A stretch of 64,000 nt of DNA from Streptomyces hawaiiensis (GCF_004803895.1 NZ_CP021978.1:8246001-8310000), one strand, 5' to 3'. Shown: positions 1 through 10,250, numbered from the stretch's first letter. The notes: generated by a model not told the origin, from the sequence alone. A program made the numbers and translations.

Positions 1-1
1 G

Positions 2-388
2 GAGATCGTCCTCCTCACCACCCCCGGCGCCCGGCCGACGGCGCCCCGGCCCGGCCTCGACGCACGGATCCGCCGCGCCCAGGAGCTGATCGACGCCGAC
101 CCGGGCGCCCCGCACACCGTCCGCTCGCTCGCCGGGGACGTCGCGCTGTCGCCGTCCCGCTTCGCCCATCTGTTCAGCCGGCAACTCGGCCAGTCACCCA
201 TGCGTGCCCTGCGCGAGGCACGGCTGCGCCACGCCGCCCGGCTGCTGGAGAGCACCGACCTGCCGGTGGAACGCGTCGCCGCGGCGTCGGGCTTCGTCAG
301 CCCGTTCCACTTCAACCGAGCCTTTCGCGAGCGCTACGGGGCACCGCCCGGGGCCTACCGTACGACGCGCGGCGATCCGCCCGCCTGA
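2..388 (+). CDS. AraC-family transcriptional regulator (C-terminal part, 5' end outside window)
   Basis: The reading frame is open from the first bases and ends at TGA 386-388. The visible 128 residues hold a tandem helix-turn-helix DNA-binding domain of the AraC/XylS type: RSLAGDVALSPSRFAHLFSR is the first HTH and VERVAAASGFVSPFHFNRAF the second, followed by the typical FRERYGAPPGAYR ending. The N-terminal sensor domain lies to the left of the window, so the ligand and target cannot be judged. The gene downstream is on the same strand but 374 bp away, so no operon is implied. Confidence 0.88.
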   Translation, partial: EIVLLTTPGARPTAPRPGLDARIRRAQELIDADPGAPHTVRSLAGDVALSPSRFAHLFSRQLGQSPMRALREARLRHAARLLESTDLPVERVAAASGFVSPFHFNRAFRERYGAPPGAYRTTRGDPPA

Positions 389-762
389 GCACCGCTATTG
401 GTTCCGCGGGACGCCCCGGAAGGCCGGTGCGGAGAAGGCGGCCGACGCTGTGAGCTGCTGTTCAGGCGGCGGCTCAATGGTTTCCGGGCGGCTGCCGGAG
501 GCAGGAAAATGTGGGCCGATAAAGGGGGCAGACAGCACGGAAATGCCTTTCGCTCCCTTGATTGACATTTTGTCAAAAGGCGCTGGCGCCGCACGCAATG
601 CACGAAACCGTGAGATCGCTTGTTCCCTGTCGCTGACCTGTGCAAAGGTGTGCCCTGTCGGCGTGCTCACATCACGCCTTTCTTTCGTATGCGCAAGGCT
701 GACATGCCGGCATACCCCTTGGTATGGACTTTATTCCGCATGTCCTTGAGAGGAATGCAGCC
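389..762. other. Intergenic region upstream of the first sigma-like/lectin protein
   Basis: This 374-bp stretch has lower GC than its surroundings and no convincing gene. It holds a GCAGGAAAATGT box at 501-512 and a perfect inverted repeat at 562-576. Both have counterparts, in the same order, before the paralogous gene at 17046. I read it as the promoter/control region of the downstream gene. Confidence 0.6.
501..582 (+). promoter_or_regulatory. Shared upstream motif pair, copy 1
   Basis: Two blocks are seen: GCAGGAAAATGT (501-512) and TTGACA-TTT-TGTCAA (562-576), the latter followed by AAAGGCG. The paralogous gene 16 kb away has GCAGGGAAATGT (16751-16762) and TGAC-N5-GTCA (16802-16814) followed by AATGGCG. 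The blocks start 62 bp apart here and 51 bp apart in the other copy. A common regulator or a shared promoter type is inferred; neither is proven. Confidence 0.5.
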
Positions 763-3063
763 GTGAAAGACGCAGGCCCGTCGAATTCTCCGGCCCCGGC
801 CCGCAGGTTCGGCGCGACGGACGAGCAACTGAGCGCGGAGCTCAGGAAGTGGACCGGGGCGACGCCCGCACTTCATCCCGTCGGCGAACTGCTGGACCGG
901 CACTGGGAGGCGGCCTTCGCCTACGCCCGGCTGTGCACCGACGGCCCGCGCTCCGCGGGAATGCTCACCACCGCGGCTTTCACCCGGCTCTTCGGCGAGA
1001 CCCTCCGGCAGAACGGCCCGACCTCCGCATGGCGGCCCCATCTGCTCGTCACCGTACGGCGTATCGCGGCCGAGTGGGCCGGTGACCACAGACACGACAT
1101 GCTCCACCCGGAGTTGCTGGCCGGGACCGGCGAGGGGGAGCGGCCCGCCTCCCGGCTGCTGCCGTCGCAGCGCCGACGCCTGCTGTCCGGGGCCTTCCGG
1201 CGGCTGCCCCAGTCCGCCCGTTGCCTGCTGTGGCACGTCGAGGTCGAGGCCGAACCGCTCACCTCCCCGGCCGGGTTGCTCGGCCTGGACGAGGAGGGCG
1301 CACGCGTCGAACTGGGCCGGGCCCGGGACCGGCTGCGCGAGGAGTGCCTCCAGCTGCACCGCGAACTCGCCCCCGACGAGGACTGCCGGCGCTATCTGCG
1401 CCTGCTCGACGTGACGTACCGACGCGGCGGCCTCGACATCGACCCCGATCTACGCGCGCATATCGAGGGCTGCGGGCACTGCAGCGCCGCCGCCGACCAG
1501 CTCGACCCGTTCAACCACGCCCTCGGCGCCGCCCTGTCGGAGGCGGTGCTGGGCTGGGGCGGGCGGGCCTACGCGGAGAGCCGGGTGCGTCACGCGGGGA
1601 CGACAGCCGTCGGCGGCAGCGGGGGAGTGGCCGGTGCGGCGGCCGTCCCGGGACCGGCCGGTCCGGCCCGAGAGGCCTTTCCCGATCCGGACCGGGTGTT
1701 CCCGGATCCGGTGGGCGTCGCGCGTGAGGTGTTCCGGGATTCGGTGGGTGTCGCGCGTGAGGTGTCCCGCGATCCGGTGGATGTCGCGCGTGACGTCTTC
1801 CCCGATCCGGCCGGTGCCGCGCTTGAGGTCTTCCCGGATCCCGTCGCCCTCGCCGGCACGGTGGGGGAGTCGTTCACCGACCCGGGTGGTCCGGCGGCCG
1901 TGCCGCCGCCTCCTGGAGCAGGAGCAGGAGCAGGAGCGGGCACAGGAGCGGGGGTCAGAACGGGGCGCGCGGACGCGGCCGGGGCCACAGCCCCGCCTCC
2001 GGTCCCGGTCCGCGCGCGCCTCGCCGTCCCACCCGTCACCACACCACTCGGGACCGCCCCACCACTCCTCACCGCACCCCCGGCCGCCCGGCCCGAAGGC
2101 CCCAGAACCGCCGCCCGACGATCCGGACGATCCGCCCACAAGGCGGCCCGCCGTGCCGCCCGGCGGCGCAACCTCACCGCGGGCATCCTGACCGTCAGCG
2201 GCCTCGTCGTCCTGCCACTGGTCCTGTGGTCCACCGGCAACTCCGGCGACGGCGCCCCGGCCGGTCCCGACCGGCCCGCCGGGGAGGCACCCGACTCGGA
2301 CGCGGGCGAGGTGACCACCGACCCGTCCTGGGCCGGGGCGGACGACGCCGAGAACGGCGCCCTGCGCGGGCGGCTGCACAACGTCGCCTCGGGCCTGTGC
2401 GTGGGCATCGACGGCAAGAAGGCCGTCGAGAAGGGGGAGGCCGAACTCACGGCCTGCTCCGCGGACGCCGCCCAGCAGTGGACGTACGAGACCGACGGGC
2501 TGCTGCGCAACGGCGCCGCCCCCGACCTGTGCCTGGACTCGCAGCTCGGCTACTCGGTACGGCTGGCTCCCTGCACGGGGGCGTCCCGGCCGGACCCGAA
2601 GAACATCCGCTACGACTTCACCCTCCAGGGCGCCCTGGTGCCCCGCTGGGACCAGGACCTCGCCCTGGCTCCGGCCGCGACCGACGGCTCGGGATCCCTG
2701 GTCGTCAAGGCCCGGGCGGACGACGAGGCCCAGCGCTGGGTGATCGACACCTCGAAGGCCGATCTCCAGTTGGAGGCCGTCAACTGGAACGCCGCCGCCG
2801 TTCCGGCCCCCCGCCCCACGCCCACGCCGACCCCCACCCCCACACCGTCGAAGACGCCCGCGCCCAAGGCGACGCCGTCCGCGACCTCCCCGGCCCCGCC
2901 GCCGACGCCGACCAGCCCGGCCACCACCGACCCGTCCTGCGACCGCTACGGCTACTACTGCGATGAGGACGGCGGGTACGGCAACCCGGGATACGGCTAC
3001 CCCGGCTACGGATACGGCGGCTATGGCTATGGCTATGGCTACGGCGGAGGCGGCCGCCGCTGA
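763..3063 (+). CDS. Membrane-anchored sigma-like / ZAS-like zinc motif / ricin-lectin fusion protein (paralogue 1)
   Basis: I chose GTG 763 because GAGAGGA lies 8 bp upstream; an ATG at 724 would add 13 residues without a ribosome site. The 766-aa protein has, in order: a degenerate ECF sigma region 2 (about 40-105) and region 4 (about 135-205, with RLPQSARCLLWHVEVEA), a zinc motif C208-x24-H233-x3-C237-x2-C240 like that of ZAS anti-sigma factors but with Cys for the first His, a linker with about five copies of a FPDPVGVAREV-like unit, one membrane helix (about 470-491), a ricin B-type lectin domain (about 535-675, with QQWTYETDGLL), a Pro/Thr stretch and a Tyr/Gly-rich tail. The predicted topology puts the sigma-like part inside and the lectin outside. 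A role in sensing glycans and controlling transcription is inference. A close paralogue lies at 17046-18674. Confidence 0.8.
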   Translation: MKDAGPSNSPAPARRFGATDEQLSAELRKWTGATPALHPVGELLDRHWEAAFAYARLCTDGPRSAGMLTTAAFTRLFGETLRQNGPTSAWRPHLLVTVRRIAAEWAGDHRHDMLHPELLAGTGEGERPASRLLPSQRRRLLSGAFRRLPQSARCLLWHVEVEAEPLTSPAGLLGLDEEGARVELGRARDRLREECLQLHRELAPDEDCRRYLRLLDVTYRRGGLDIDPDLRAHIEGCGHCSAAADQLDPFNHALGAALSEAVLGWGGRAYAESRVRHAGTTAVGGSGGVAGAAAVPGPAGPAREAFPDPDRVFPDPVGVAREVFRDSVGVAREVSRDPVDVARDVFPDPAGAALEVFPDPVALAGTVGESFTDPGGPAAVPPPPGAGAGAGAGTGAGVRTGRADAAGATAPPPVPVRARLAVPPVTTPLGTAPPLLTAPPAARPEGPRTAARRSGRSAHKAARRAARRRNLTAGILTVSGLVVLPLVLWSTGNSGDGAPAGPDRPAGEAPDSDAGEVTTDPSWAGADDAENGALRGRLHNVASGLCVGIDGKKAVEKGEAELTACSADAAQQWTYETDGLLRNGAAPDLCLDSQLGYSVRLAPCTGASRPDPKNIRYDFTLQGALVPRWDQDLALAPAATDGSGSLVVKARADDEAQRWVIDTSKADLQLEAVNWNAAAVPAPRPTPTPTPTPTPSKTPAPKATPSATSPAPPPTPTSPATTDPSCDRYGYYCDEDGGYGNPGYGYPGYGYGGYGYGYGYGGGGRR

Positions 3064-3075
3064 CCGGGCGTGCGC

Positions 3076-4305
3076 TCAGGCCCCGACGACGGTGAGCGAC
3101 AGCCACAGGGCCACCACGGCCGGCACCAGCGCGGCCGGTACGGCGAGCAGCCCGAGCCGCGTGAACTCCCCGAGCCCGGCCCGGTGCCCGTGCTGCTGCA
3201 CGATCCGCCGCCACAGCAGGGTCGCCAGCGATCCGGCGTAGGTCAGGTTGGGGCCGATGTTCACCCCGAGCAGTACCGCCAGCACGGCGCCGGGACCCGC
3301 CCCGGCGGTCAGGGGCAGCAGCACCAGCACCGCGGGCAGGTTGTTGATGAGGTTGGCCAGGACGGCGGCCAGCGCCGCCACGCCCAGCAGCGTGAGCAGG
3401 CCCGCCCCGTCGGGCAGGACCCGCCGCAGCGCGTCGGCGAGCCCGTGGTCGACGACCGCGCGCACCACGACGCCGAGCGCGAGCACGAACGCCAGGAAGG
3501 CCGGGGCGGCGGACCGCACCACCGTCAGGGGCGTCGCCCGCCGCCGCACCAGCGCCCGCCCGGCCAGCACCAGCGCGCCGGCCAGCGCGGCCCAGGCCGG
3601 CGCGATCCCCACGGCGGAGGCCACGACGAACCCGGCGAGCGTGCAGCCGACCGTGACCAGGGCGAACAGCGGGAGCGGCTCGGGGTGCGGCGCGGGGCCC
3701 GGGGAGGGGAGAGGCGCCGCCAGTTCGTCGTCGAAGAAGCGCCGGAACACCAGGTACTCGGCGGCGATCGCGACCAGCCAGGGCAGCGCCATCAGGGCCG
3801 CGAAGCGGGTGAAGCTCAGCCCGCTCGCCGTGAAGGCCAGCAGATTCGTCAGGTTGGAGACCGGCAGCAGCAGCGAGGCGGTGTTCGACAGATGGGCGCA
3901 CGCGTACAGGTGCGGCCGGGCCTGCACGCCCATGCGGGTCGCGGTCGCCAGCACCACCGGAGTCAGCAGGACGACCGTGGCGTCCAGACTGAGCACGGCC
4001 GTGATGACGGACGCCAGCGCGAACACCGCGGTCAGCAGCCGCGCGGGGCGCCCCGCCGCCCAGCGGGCCATCCACGTCCCGCACGCCGTGAACAGCCCCT
4101 CGACGTCACAGAAGTGGGCGAGTACCAGCACGGCCGCGAGGAAGCCGACCACGGGCCCCAGCCGCTGGACCTCTTCCCAGGCGTGGTCCGGCGAGATCAC
4201 TCCCAGCGCGATGGCGAGCCCGGCGGCCGGCACCGCCAGCGCGGCTTCGGGCAGGCCTTTCGGGCGGGCGACGGCCCAGATCAGCACGGCGGCCAGCAGC
4301 GTCAC
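3076..4305 (-). CDS. ArsB/NhaD/SLC13-type ion transporter
   Basis: This 409-aa protein is almost entirely hydrophobic, with about ten predicted membrane segments and a short charged loop near residue 205. The opening MTLLAAVLIWAVARPKGLPE and the Ser/Asn-rich re-entrant segment SNTASLLLPVSNLTNLLAF are typical of the ion transporter superfamily that includes ArsB arsenite pumps and SLC13 carriers. The GTG start gives a full-length family member. No arsR, arsC or arsenate reductase is nearby, so an arsenite role is not supported by context; a divalent anion or Na+-coupled substrate is equally possible. It is convergent with the lectin fusion gene, 12 bp apart. Confidence 0.75.
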   Translation of the reverse strand: MTLLAAVLIWAVARPKGLPEAALAVPAAGLAIALGVISPDHAWEEVQRLGPVVGFLAAVLVLAHFCDVEGLFTACGTWMARWAAGRPARLLTAVFALASVITAVLSLDATVVLLTPVVLATATRMGVQARPHLYACAHLSNTASLLLPVSNLTNLLAFTASGLSFTRFAALMALPWLVAIAAEYLVFRRFFDDELAAPLPSPGPAPHPEPLPLFALVTVGCTLAGFVVASAVGIAPAWAALAGALVLAGRALVRRRATPLTVVRSAAPAFLAFVLALGVVVRAVVDHGLADALRRVLPDGAGLLTLLGVAALAAVLANLINNLPAVLVLLPLTAGAGPGAVLAVLLGVNIGPNLTYAGSLATLLWRRIVQQHGHRAGLGEFTRLGLLAVPAALVPAVVALWLSLTVVGA

Positions 4306-4510
4306 GGACAGGACTTCGGCGAGCGGGGTGTTCAGGGCGGGTCCTCCGGGACGTGATCAGGTCGTGCCCGCTCATGAAACCAGGCGCGGGTAAGAGACCT
4401 TCGGCGGCCCTGCTGTCCTGGTCAGGGGCCGCTGCCCGCCGTGGACGCCGTCAGGAACTCCCGCCCGGCGCCGGCCGCACGGCCCGCCGGCCCGGCCGAG
4501 TGCGGATCGC

Positions 4511-6898
4511 TCAGATCTCGTCGCCGAGCAGAGTCAGCTCCGCCCAGATCGTCTTGCCCTCGGCGGTGTGCCTGCTGCCCCATCGCTGGGTGAGCTGGGC
4601 GACCAGAAGCAGACCGCGGCCGCCCTCGTCCCAGGTCTTGGCCCGGCGCAGGTGCGGTGCCGTGTGGTTCGTGTCGGACACTTCGCAGATCAGCGTGGCC
4701 TCGTCATGGATCAACCGCAGCCGGATGGGCGGGGCGCCGTAGCGGATGGCGTTGGTGACCAGCTCGCTCACGACCAGCTCGGCGGTGAACGTGGCCTCGA
4801 CCATCTCCCAGCGTTCGAGCTGGTCGACGACCTGCTTGCGGATGGGGGCCACCAGCGCCGGGTCGGCGGGGATGTCCCAGGTGGCGACCTGGGCGGACGG
4901 CAGGCCGCGGGTGCGCGCCAGCAGCAGGGCCACGTCGTCGCTGGAGCCGCCCGGCGGGAGCAGGGTGTGCAGCACGCGGTCGCAGGTCTCGTCCAGGGAG
5001 GCGGAGGGCACCGACAGCGCCTCGCGGAGCATCCGGCTGCTCGCATCGACGTCCCGCTCGCGGCTCACGAGCAGCCCGTCCGTGTGGAACGCCAGGACGC
5101 TGCCCTCCCGCAGCTCGACCTCGGCGCACTCGAACGGCAGCCCGCCGACACCCAGCGGGGGACCCGAGGGCAGGTCGAGCTGCTGTGCCGGACCGTCCGG
5201 CGGCACCAGCAGGGGCAGCGGATGCCCCGCCCGGGCGAGGTCGCAGCGCCGCGACACCGGGTCGTACACCGCGTACAGGCAGGTCGCGCCCACCTCTCCG
5301 GCGTCGTTGTCCCCGCCGGACTCCTGGGAGAGCCGGACGACCAGGTCGTCGAGGTGGGTGAGTAGTTCGTCGGGGGCCAGGTCGATGTCGGCGAGGGTGC
5401 GGACGGCGGTGCGCAGCCGACCCATGGTGGCCGAGGCCTGGATGCCGTGGCCGACGACGTCGCCGACGACCATGGCGACTCGCATCCCGGACAGCGGGAT
5501 CACGTCGAACCAGTCGCCGCCCACGCCGGAGCGGATGGCGGGCAGATAGCGGGAGGCGGCCTCCATCGCCGCCGTGTGCGGCAGGGTGCGGGGCAGCAGG
5601 CTGCGCTGCAGCGTGAGGGTCGTCTCGCGCTCGCGGGAGTAGCGGCGTGCGTTGTCGATGCAGACGGCCGCCCGCGCCGTGACCTCCTCGGCCAGCAGCA
5701 CGTCGTCGTCGGTGAACGCCTCGGGGCGCCGGAAGCGGGTGAAGACCGCGACTCCGAGGGTCGTCCCCCGGGCCTGGAGCGGGACGGACATCGTGGAGTG
5801 GATGCCGAACTCGCGGACCCGCTGGAAGCGGACCGGGTCCCAGGCGAGCCACCGCTCGAGGTCGCCGGACGAGCCCGAGGCCACGACCGTGTGCCCCGCG
5901 ACCAGTGAGGCGGCCTGCGGGGAGTTCGCCGGGTAGACGTCGACCTGCCCGGGCTCGGCGACGGCTTCCGGGCTGCCCTTGTTGACCGACTGGTGGGCTG
6001 CCCGGCGCAGATGCACGGGCGGCGCCGGCGGCCCGGCGGACTCGCCGCCGTGCTCCTGCGGGTCGAGCAGGTCGACGCTGACGAAGTCGGCGAGCGCCGG
6101 GACGCTCACGTCCGCCAGCTCCTGGGCCGTACGGGTGACGTCGAGGGTGGTGCCGATGCGCACGCTCGCCTCGTTGACCAGCTGCAGCCGCTCCCGTGAC
6201 CGGTACTGGTCGGAGAAGTCGTGGGCGGTCACGCACACGCCCCGCACCTGGCCGGTGCTGTCGGTGAGCGGTGCCATCCGGGCCAGCCAGGCGTGCGCAC
6301 CCCGGTTCTCGCCTGTGGCCTTCATGTACGTCTGCATGTCCTGCCGCCGGCCGGTGCTCAGCACCCGGCGCAGATGCTCTTCGAGCTCGGAGTTCTGCGG
6401 CCGGCTGCCGATGTCGGTGGGCCTCAGGCCCGGCATCCGCCCGGCGGGCAGTCCCAGGAGGTCCGCCATGGCGTCGTTGACGCCGCGCAGCCGCAGCCGC
6501 TCGTCGAAGACCATGGTGGCGCAGGGCGACTGGGTCAGGGCCATGCGGATCAGCGGGTCGTCCGGAAGGCCTTGGCCGGGCGCCTCCGGAGGGGACACCG
6601 CGAGCCAGTCGGTCGTCTCCGCTCCGTCCGGCGGTCTGCGGTGGGCGAGCACCCACACGGACACGGGGTGGCCGTCGCGATGCCGCAGGGTGAGTGTGCC
6701 GCTCCAGCGGGAGTCGTCCGGCACGGACGGCGGGTCGGCGCCGTCGGCCAGCAGCGCCGCGGCCGGGCGTCCCACGACCTCGGCGGCCGTGTGGCCCAGC
6801 AGACGGCGGGCGCCCTCGCTCCACTCGGTGAGCGTGCCGTCGACGGCGATGACGGCACGTGCGGCCACGCCATCGTCGAACGCCTCGTCCGGACTCAT
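4511..6898 (-). CDS. PAS-PAS-GAF-SpoIIE phosphatase with C-terminal RsbW-like ATPase
   Basis: The start is ATG 6898 (MSPDEAFDDG) with GGAG 8 bp upstream; a longer upstream extension is open but lacks a ribosome site. In the 795-aa product I see two PAS domains (about 10-120 and 130-240), a GAF domain (about 260-430), a PP2C/SpoIIE phosphatase domain (from LQRSLLPRTLP through GGDWFDVIPL and VVGDVVGHGI) and a C-terminal histidine-kinase-like ATPase with ELVTNAIRYG and GGRGLLLV. Such proteins reverse or impose serine phosphorylation on anti-anti-sigma factors in SigB/SigF-type partner-switching. No membrane segment is seen, so it should be cytoplasmic. Its partner STAS protein is not in the window. 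Confidence 0.9.
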   Translation of the reverse strand: MSPDEAFDDGVAARAVIAVDGTLTEWSEGARRLLGHTAAEVVGRPAAALLADGADPPSVPDDSRWSGTLTLRHRDGHPVSVWVLAHRRPPDGAETTDWLAVSPPEAPGQGLPDDPLIRMALTQSPCATMVFDERLRLRGVNDAMADLLGLPAGRMPGLRPTDIGSRPQNSELEEHLRRVLSTGRRQDMQTYMKATGENRGAHAWLARMAPLTDSTGQVRGVCVTAHDFSDQYRSRERLQLVNEASVRIGTTLDVTRTAQELADVSVPALADFVSVDLLDPQEHGGESAGPPAPPVHLRRAAHQSVNKGSPEAVAEPGQVDVYPANSPQAASLVAGHTVVASGSSGDLERWLAWDPVRFQRVREFGIHSTMSVPLQARGTTLGVAVFTRFRRPEAFTDDDVLLAEEVTARAAVCIDNARRYSRERETTLTLQRSLLPRTLPHTAAMEAASRYLPAIRSGVGGDWFDVIPLSGMRVAMVVGDVVGHGIQASATMGRLRTAVRTLADIDLAPDELLTHLDDLVVRLSQESGGDNDAGEVGATCLYAVYDPVSRRCDLARAGHPLPLLVPPDGPAQQLDLPSGPPLGVGGLPFECAEVELREGSVLAFHTDGLLVSRERDVDASSRMLREALSVPSASLDETCDRVLHTLLPPGGSSDDVALLLARTRGLPSAQVATWDIPADPALVAPIRKQVVDQLERWEMVEATFTAELVVSELVTNAIRYGAPPIRLRLIHDEATLICEVSDTNHTAPHLRRAKTWDEGGRGLLLVAQLTQRWGSRHTAEGKTIWAELTLLGDEI

Positions 6899-7154
6899 CG
6901 TCGCGACTCCATGCGGACACTCACAGTGAACAGGGAGGTCAGTTGAGTTCCAGCGTAGTCCGTAGGCGCCCGGCGTGGACCGGTAACCCCCGTGCCGCCT
7001 CCCCGGCGGGGGCAAGGCGCAAATCCGGCCGAAGCGACCCGTGAGACAGAAGGACGCTTCCGCACCCTTGACGGCCGTGTGTGACGCATCGACAGAATCT
7101 GTTTGTTCACGATTAGTTGTGAGTACTTCTGGGCCCTAATGAGGGAGAGCCGCC

Positions 7155-10100
7155 ATGTCGGTCACTCGCAGATCGGTCTTGCTCGCCTCCGCGGCCGCGC
7201 CGGCGGCCGGAGCGCTGCTGGGCACCCCGGAGGCGTGGGCCGCCGGGGGGGCGCGCGGCGCGTCCGGCCGCCGGACCGTCGCACTGCGCGACGGCTGGCG
7301 CTTCGCGCTGGTGAACCCGGGCGGCCTCACCGACCCGACCGGTGCCTACGCCGACGCCCACCTTCCCGGCTACGACGACTCCCGGTGGCGCGAGACCGCC
7401 GTCCCGCACGACTGGAGCATCGAGCAGACTCCCACCACCGAGCACGGCACCACCAGCGGCACCGGCTTCCTGCCCGGCGGTCTCGGCTGGTACCGCCTGG
7501 CCTTCACCCTGCCGCCCGCCCTGGCCGGCAAGCGCGTCTCGGTGGAGTTCGACGGCGTCTACATGGACTCCACCGTCTACTGCAACGGCAAGGAGGCCGG
7601 GCGCCACCCCTACGGCTACACCGGCTTCGCTCTCGACCTCACCGACCTGGTCAACACCGACGGCACCACCGAGAACGTGATCGCCGTCAAGGTCCAGAAC
7701 CAGCTCCCCAGCAGCCGCTGGTACTCGGGCAGCGGCATCTACCGCGAGGCCCGCCTGGTGATCACCGAGCCGGTGCACGTGGCCCGCTGGGGCACCCGCG
7801 TCACCACGTCCGAGATCTCCGCCGAACGTGCCGTCGTACGGGTCGGCACATCCGTCGTCAACGCCTCGGGCGCGGGCACGGACGTCGAGGTCGTCTCCCG
7901 GATCGTCGACCGCAAGGGCCGGACCGTCGCCCGTACCTCCACCACCGCGGCCGTCACCGGCGAGCGGACCGAGACCCAGGAACTCACGGTCCGGCGACCC
8001 GAGTTGTGGGACTTCGAGACACCCCACCGCTACACCCTGCACACCGAACTGCGCGTCGGCGGCAGAACCACCGACACCTACCGCACGGTCTTCGGCTTCC
8101 GCACCTTCCGCTTCGACCCGGACGAGGGCTTCTTCCTCAACGGCACCCACCACAAGATCAAGGGCGTCGACCTCCACCACGACCTGGGCGCGCTCGGCGC
8201 CGCCGTCAGCATCGACGCCGTCCGCCGCCAGATGGAGATCATGCGGTCCATGGGCGTCAACGCCCTGCGCACCTCCCACAACCCGCCCGCACCCGAGGTC
8301 ATCCAGGTCTGCGAGGAGCTGGGCGTCGTCATGCTGGTGGAGGCGTTCGACTGCTGGCGCACCGGCAAGAACCGGTACGACTACGGCCGCTTCTTCGACG
8401 AGTGGTGCGAGAGGGACGCCACCGAGATGGTGCTGGCGGCCCGCAACTCGCCCGCCGTGCTGAGCTGGTCCATCGGCAACGAGGTCCCCGACTCCACCTC
8501 CACCGCGGGCCTCGCCATGGCCGACCGGATCATCGAGGCGATCAGGGCCGCCGACGACACCCGGCCGCTGGTCATCGGCTCCGACAAGTACCGCCGCCTG
8601 CCCGCCAAGGGCTCCGCGGCCGACCTGATGCTGGCCAAGCTGGACGGCCTCGGCCTCAACTACAACACCGCCAAGTCCGTGGACCAGCTGCACGCGGCCT
8701 ACCCGCATCTGTTCCTCTTCGAGTCCGAGTCCTCCTCGGAGACCTCCACCCGCGGCGCCTACCAGGAGCCGGAGCACCTCAACACCGGTGAGAACCACAC
8801 ACCGGGCAGGCGCGCGACCTCCTCCTACGACAACAACCTCGCCTCCTGGACCATGAGCGGCGAGTACGGCCACAAGAAGGACCGGGACCGCAAGTGGTTC
8901 GCCGGGCAGTTCCTCTGGTCGGGCATCGACTACATCGGCGAACCCACGCCCTACGACGTCTTCCCGGTCAAGGCGTCCTTCTTCGGCGCGGTCGACACGG
9001 CGGGCTTCCCGAAGGACATGTACCACCTGTTCCGGAGCCAGTGGGTCAGCGAGCCGATGGTCCATCTGCTGCCCATGACGTGGAACCACGACAAGGGCGA
9101 CATGGTCGAGGTCTGGGCGTACGCGAACGTCGACAGCGTCGAGCTGTACCTCAACGGAAAGTCCCTGGGCGTACGGCGGTTCGACACCAAGAAGACCGTC
9201 GACGGCCGCGCGTACCTGGAGACCACCGAGGCGACCGGCGACGACAAGACCTTCACCGACGGCCCCTACCCCGGCAGCTACACCAGCCCGAACGGCAGCG
9301 CCGGCAAGCTCCATCTGACGTGGAAGGTGCCCTTCGCGCCGGGCGAGCTGAAGGCCGTCGCACGGCAGGACGGCAAGGTGGTCGCCACCGACGTGCTGCG
9401 CACGGCCGGAGCGCCGCACGCGATACGCCTGAGCGCGGACCGCAAGTCCCTGGCCGCGGACGGCCGTTCCCTGGTCTTCGTGACAGCCGAGGTCGTCGAC
9501 CGGCACGGTGTGGTGGTGCCCGACGCGGAGCACCTGCTCTCCTTCGAGGTGGCGGGCGGCTCCATCGCCGGGCTCGACAACGGCCGCCAGGAGAGCGCCG
9601 AGCGCTACCAGGCGAGCACCCGGACCGCCTTCCACGGCAAGGCCCTCGCCATCATCCGGTCCGGCACCAAGGCCGGCCCGGTGAAGGTGACGGCCCGCGC
9701 CGACGGTCTGCGCCCGGGCACGTCGACCGTACGCGGCATGCGGGCGGAGGACCGGGCCGAGACGGCCCCGGCCGTCTTCGAGCCCGAGCACCCGGCTCCC
9801 GTCGGCCACCCGCACGCGGACGCCAGTTACTCCGGACGTCCGGACACCCTGCCCGCCGCCATGCTCGACGGAGATCCCGCCACCGGCTGGTCCAACGGCT
9901 TCTTCAAGCAGGCCACGCCCCTGCTCCCCGCCTTCGACGGAGCGCGGGCCGAGGACTGGGTCTCGGTCGACCACGGGCGCACCCGCGGCTTCGACCGGGT
10001 GGACGTGTCCTTCACCGTGGACGCCACGCACAGCCTGCCCGCGGCGGTCGAGGTGGCGGTCTGGGACGGCCGCGCGTGGCAGGCCGCGCGGGACACCGAG

Positions 10101-10250
10101 ATCGGCTGGGCCACCGCCTCCGACGCCCCCACCGTGATCACCTTCAAGGCCGTCCGCGGCTCCCGGATCCGGCTCACCCTGACGAGCCGCCACCCCGGCG
10201 AGCCCCGGGGCGCGATCCGCATCAGCCGGCTGGACGCCCCGGCCGTCTGA
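7155..10250 (+). CDS. Secreted glycoside hydrolase family 2 (beta-galactosidase-like)
   Basis: The ATG follows GAGGGAGAG at 7141-7149. The N-terminus (TRRSVLLASAAAPAAGALLG then AWAAGG) looks like a Tat signal peptide. The order is GH2 sugar-binding jelly roll (about 35-210), Ig-like domain, TIM barrel, further beta domains including a DUF4982-type segment, and a C-terminal discoidin-like (F5/8C) carbohydrate-binding domain (about 890-1031). The acid/base Glu is in SWSIGNEVPD near residue 440 and the likely nucleophile Glu is in FLFESESSSETS near 520. The family includes beta-galactosidases, mannosidases and glucuronidases; the substrate is not fixed by sequence alone. The gene precedes a GH9 cellulase but has its own terminator, so it is probably a separate unit. 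Confidence 0.88.
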   Translation: MSVTRRSVLLASAAAPAAGALLGTPEAWAAGGARGASGRRTVALRDGWRFALVNPGGLTDPTGAYADAHLPGYDDSRWRETAVPHDWSIEQTPTTEHGTTSGTGFLPGGLGWYRLAFTLPPALAGKRVSVEFDGVYMDSTVYCNGKEAGRHPYGYTGFALDLTDLVNTDGTTENVIAVKVQNQLPSSRWYSGSGIYREARLVITEPVHVARWGTRVTTSEISAERAVVRVGTSVVNASGAGTDVEVVSRIVDRKGRTVARTSTTAAVTGERTETQELTVRRPELWDFETPHRYTLHTELRVGGRTTDTYRTVFGFRTFRFDPDEGFFLNGTHHKIKGVDLHHDLGALGAAVSIDAVRRQMEIMRSMGVNALRTSHNPPAPEVIQVCEELGVVMLVEAFDCWRTGKNRYDYGRFFDEWCERDATEMVLAARNSPAVLSWSIGNEVPDSTSTAGLAMADRIIEAIRAADDTRPLVIGSDKYRRLPAKGSAADLMLAKLDGLGLNYNTAKSVDQLHAAYPHLFLFESESSSETSTRGAYQEPEHLNTGENHTPGRRATSSYDNNLASWTMSGEYGHKKDRDRKWFAGQFLWSGIDYIGEPTPYDVFPVKASFFGAVDTAGFPKDMYHLFRSQWVSEPMVHLLPMTWNHDKGDMVEVWAYANVDSVELYLNGKSLGVRRFDTKKTVDGRAYLETTEATGDDKTFTDGPYPGSYTSPNGSAGKLHLTWKVPFAPGELKAVARQDGKVVATDVLRTAGAPHAIRLSADRKSLAADGRSLVFVTAEVVDRHGVVVPDAEHLLSFEVAGGSIAGLDNGRQESAERYQASTRTAFHGKALAIIRSGTKAGPVKVTARADGLRPGTSTVRGMRAEDRAETAPAVFEPEHPAPVGHPHADASYSGRPDTLPAAMLDGDPATGWSNGFFKQATPLLPAFDGARAEDWVSVDHGRTRGFDRVDVSFTVDATHSLPAAVEVAVWDGRAWQAARDTEIGWATASDAPTVITFKAVRGSRIRLTLTSRHPGEPRGAIRISRLDAPAV

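Noticed and set aside
3076..4305. Arsenite efflux operon
   Set aside because: The transporter fold is compatible with ArsB, but no arsR, arsC or other arsenic gene is nearby.
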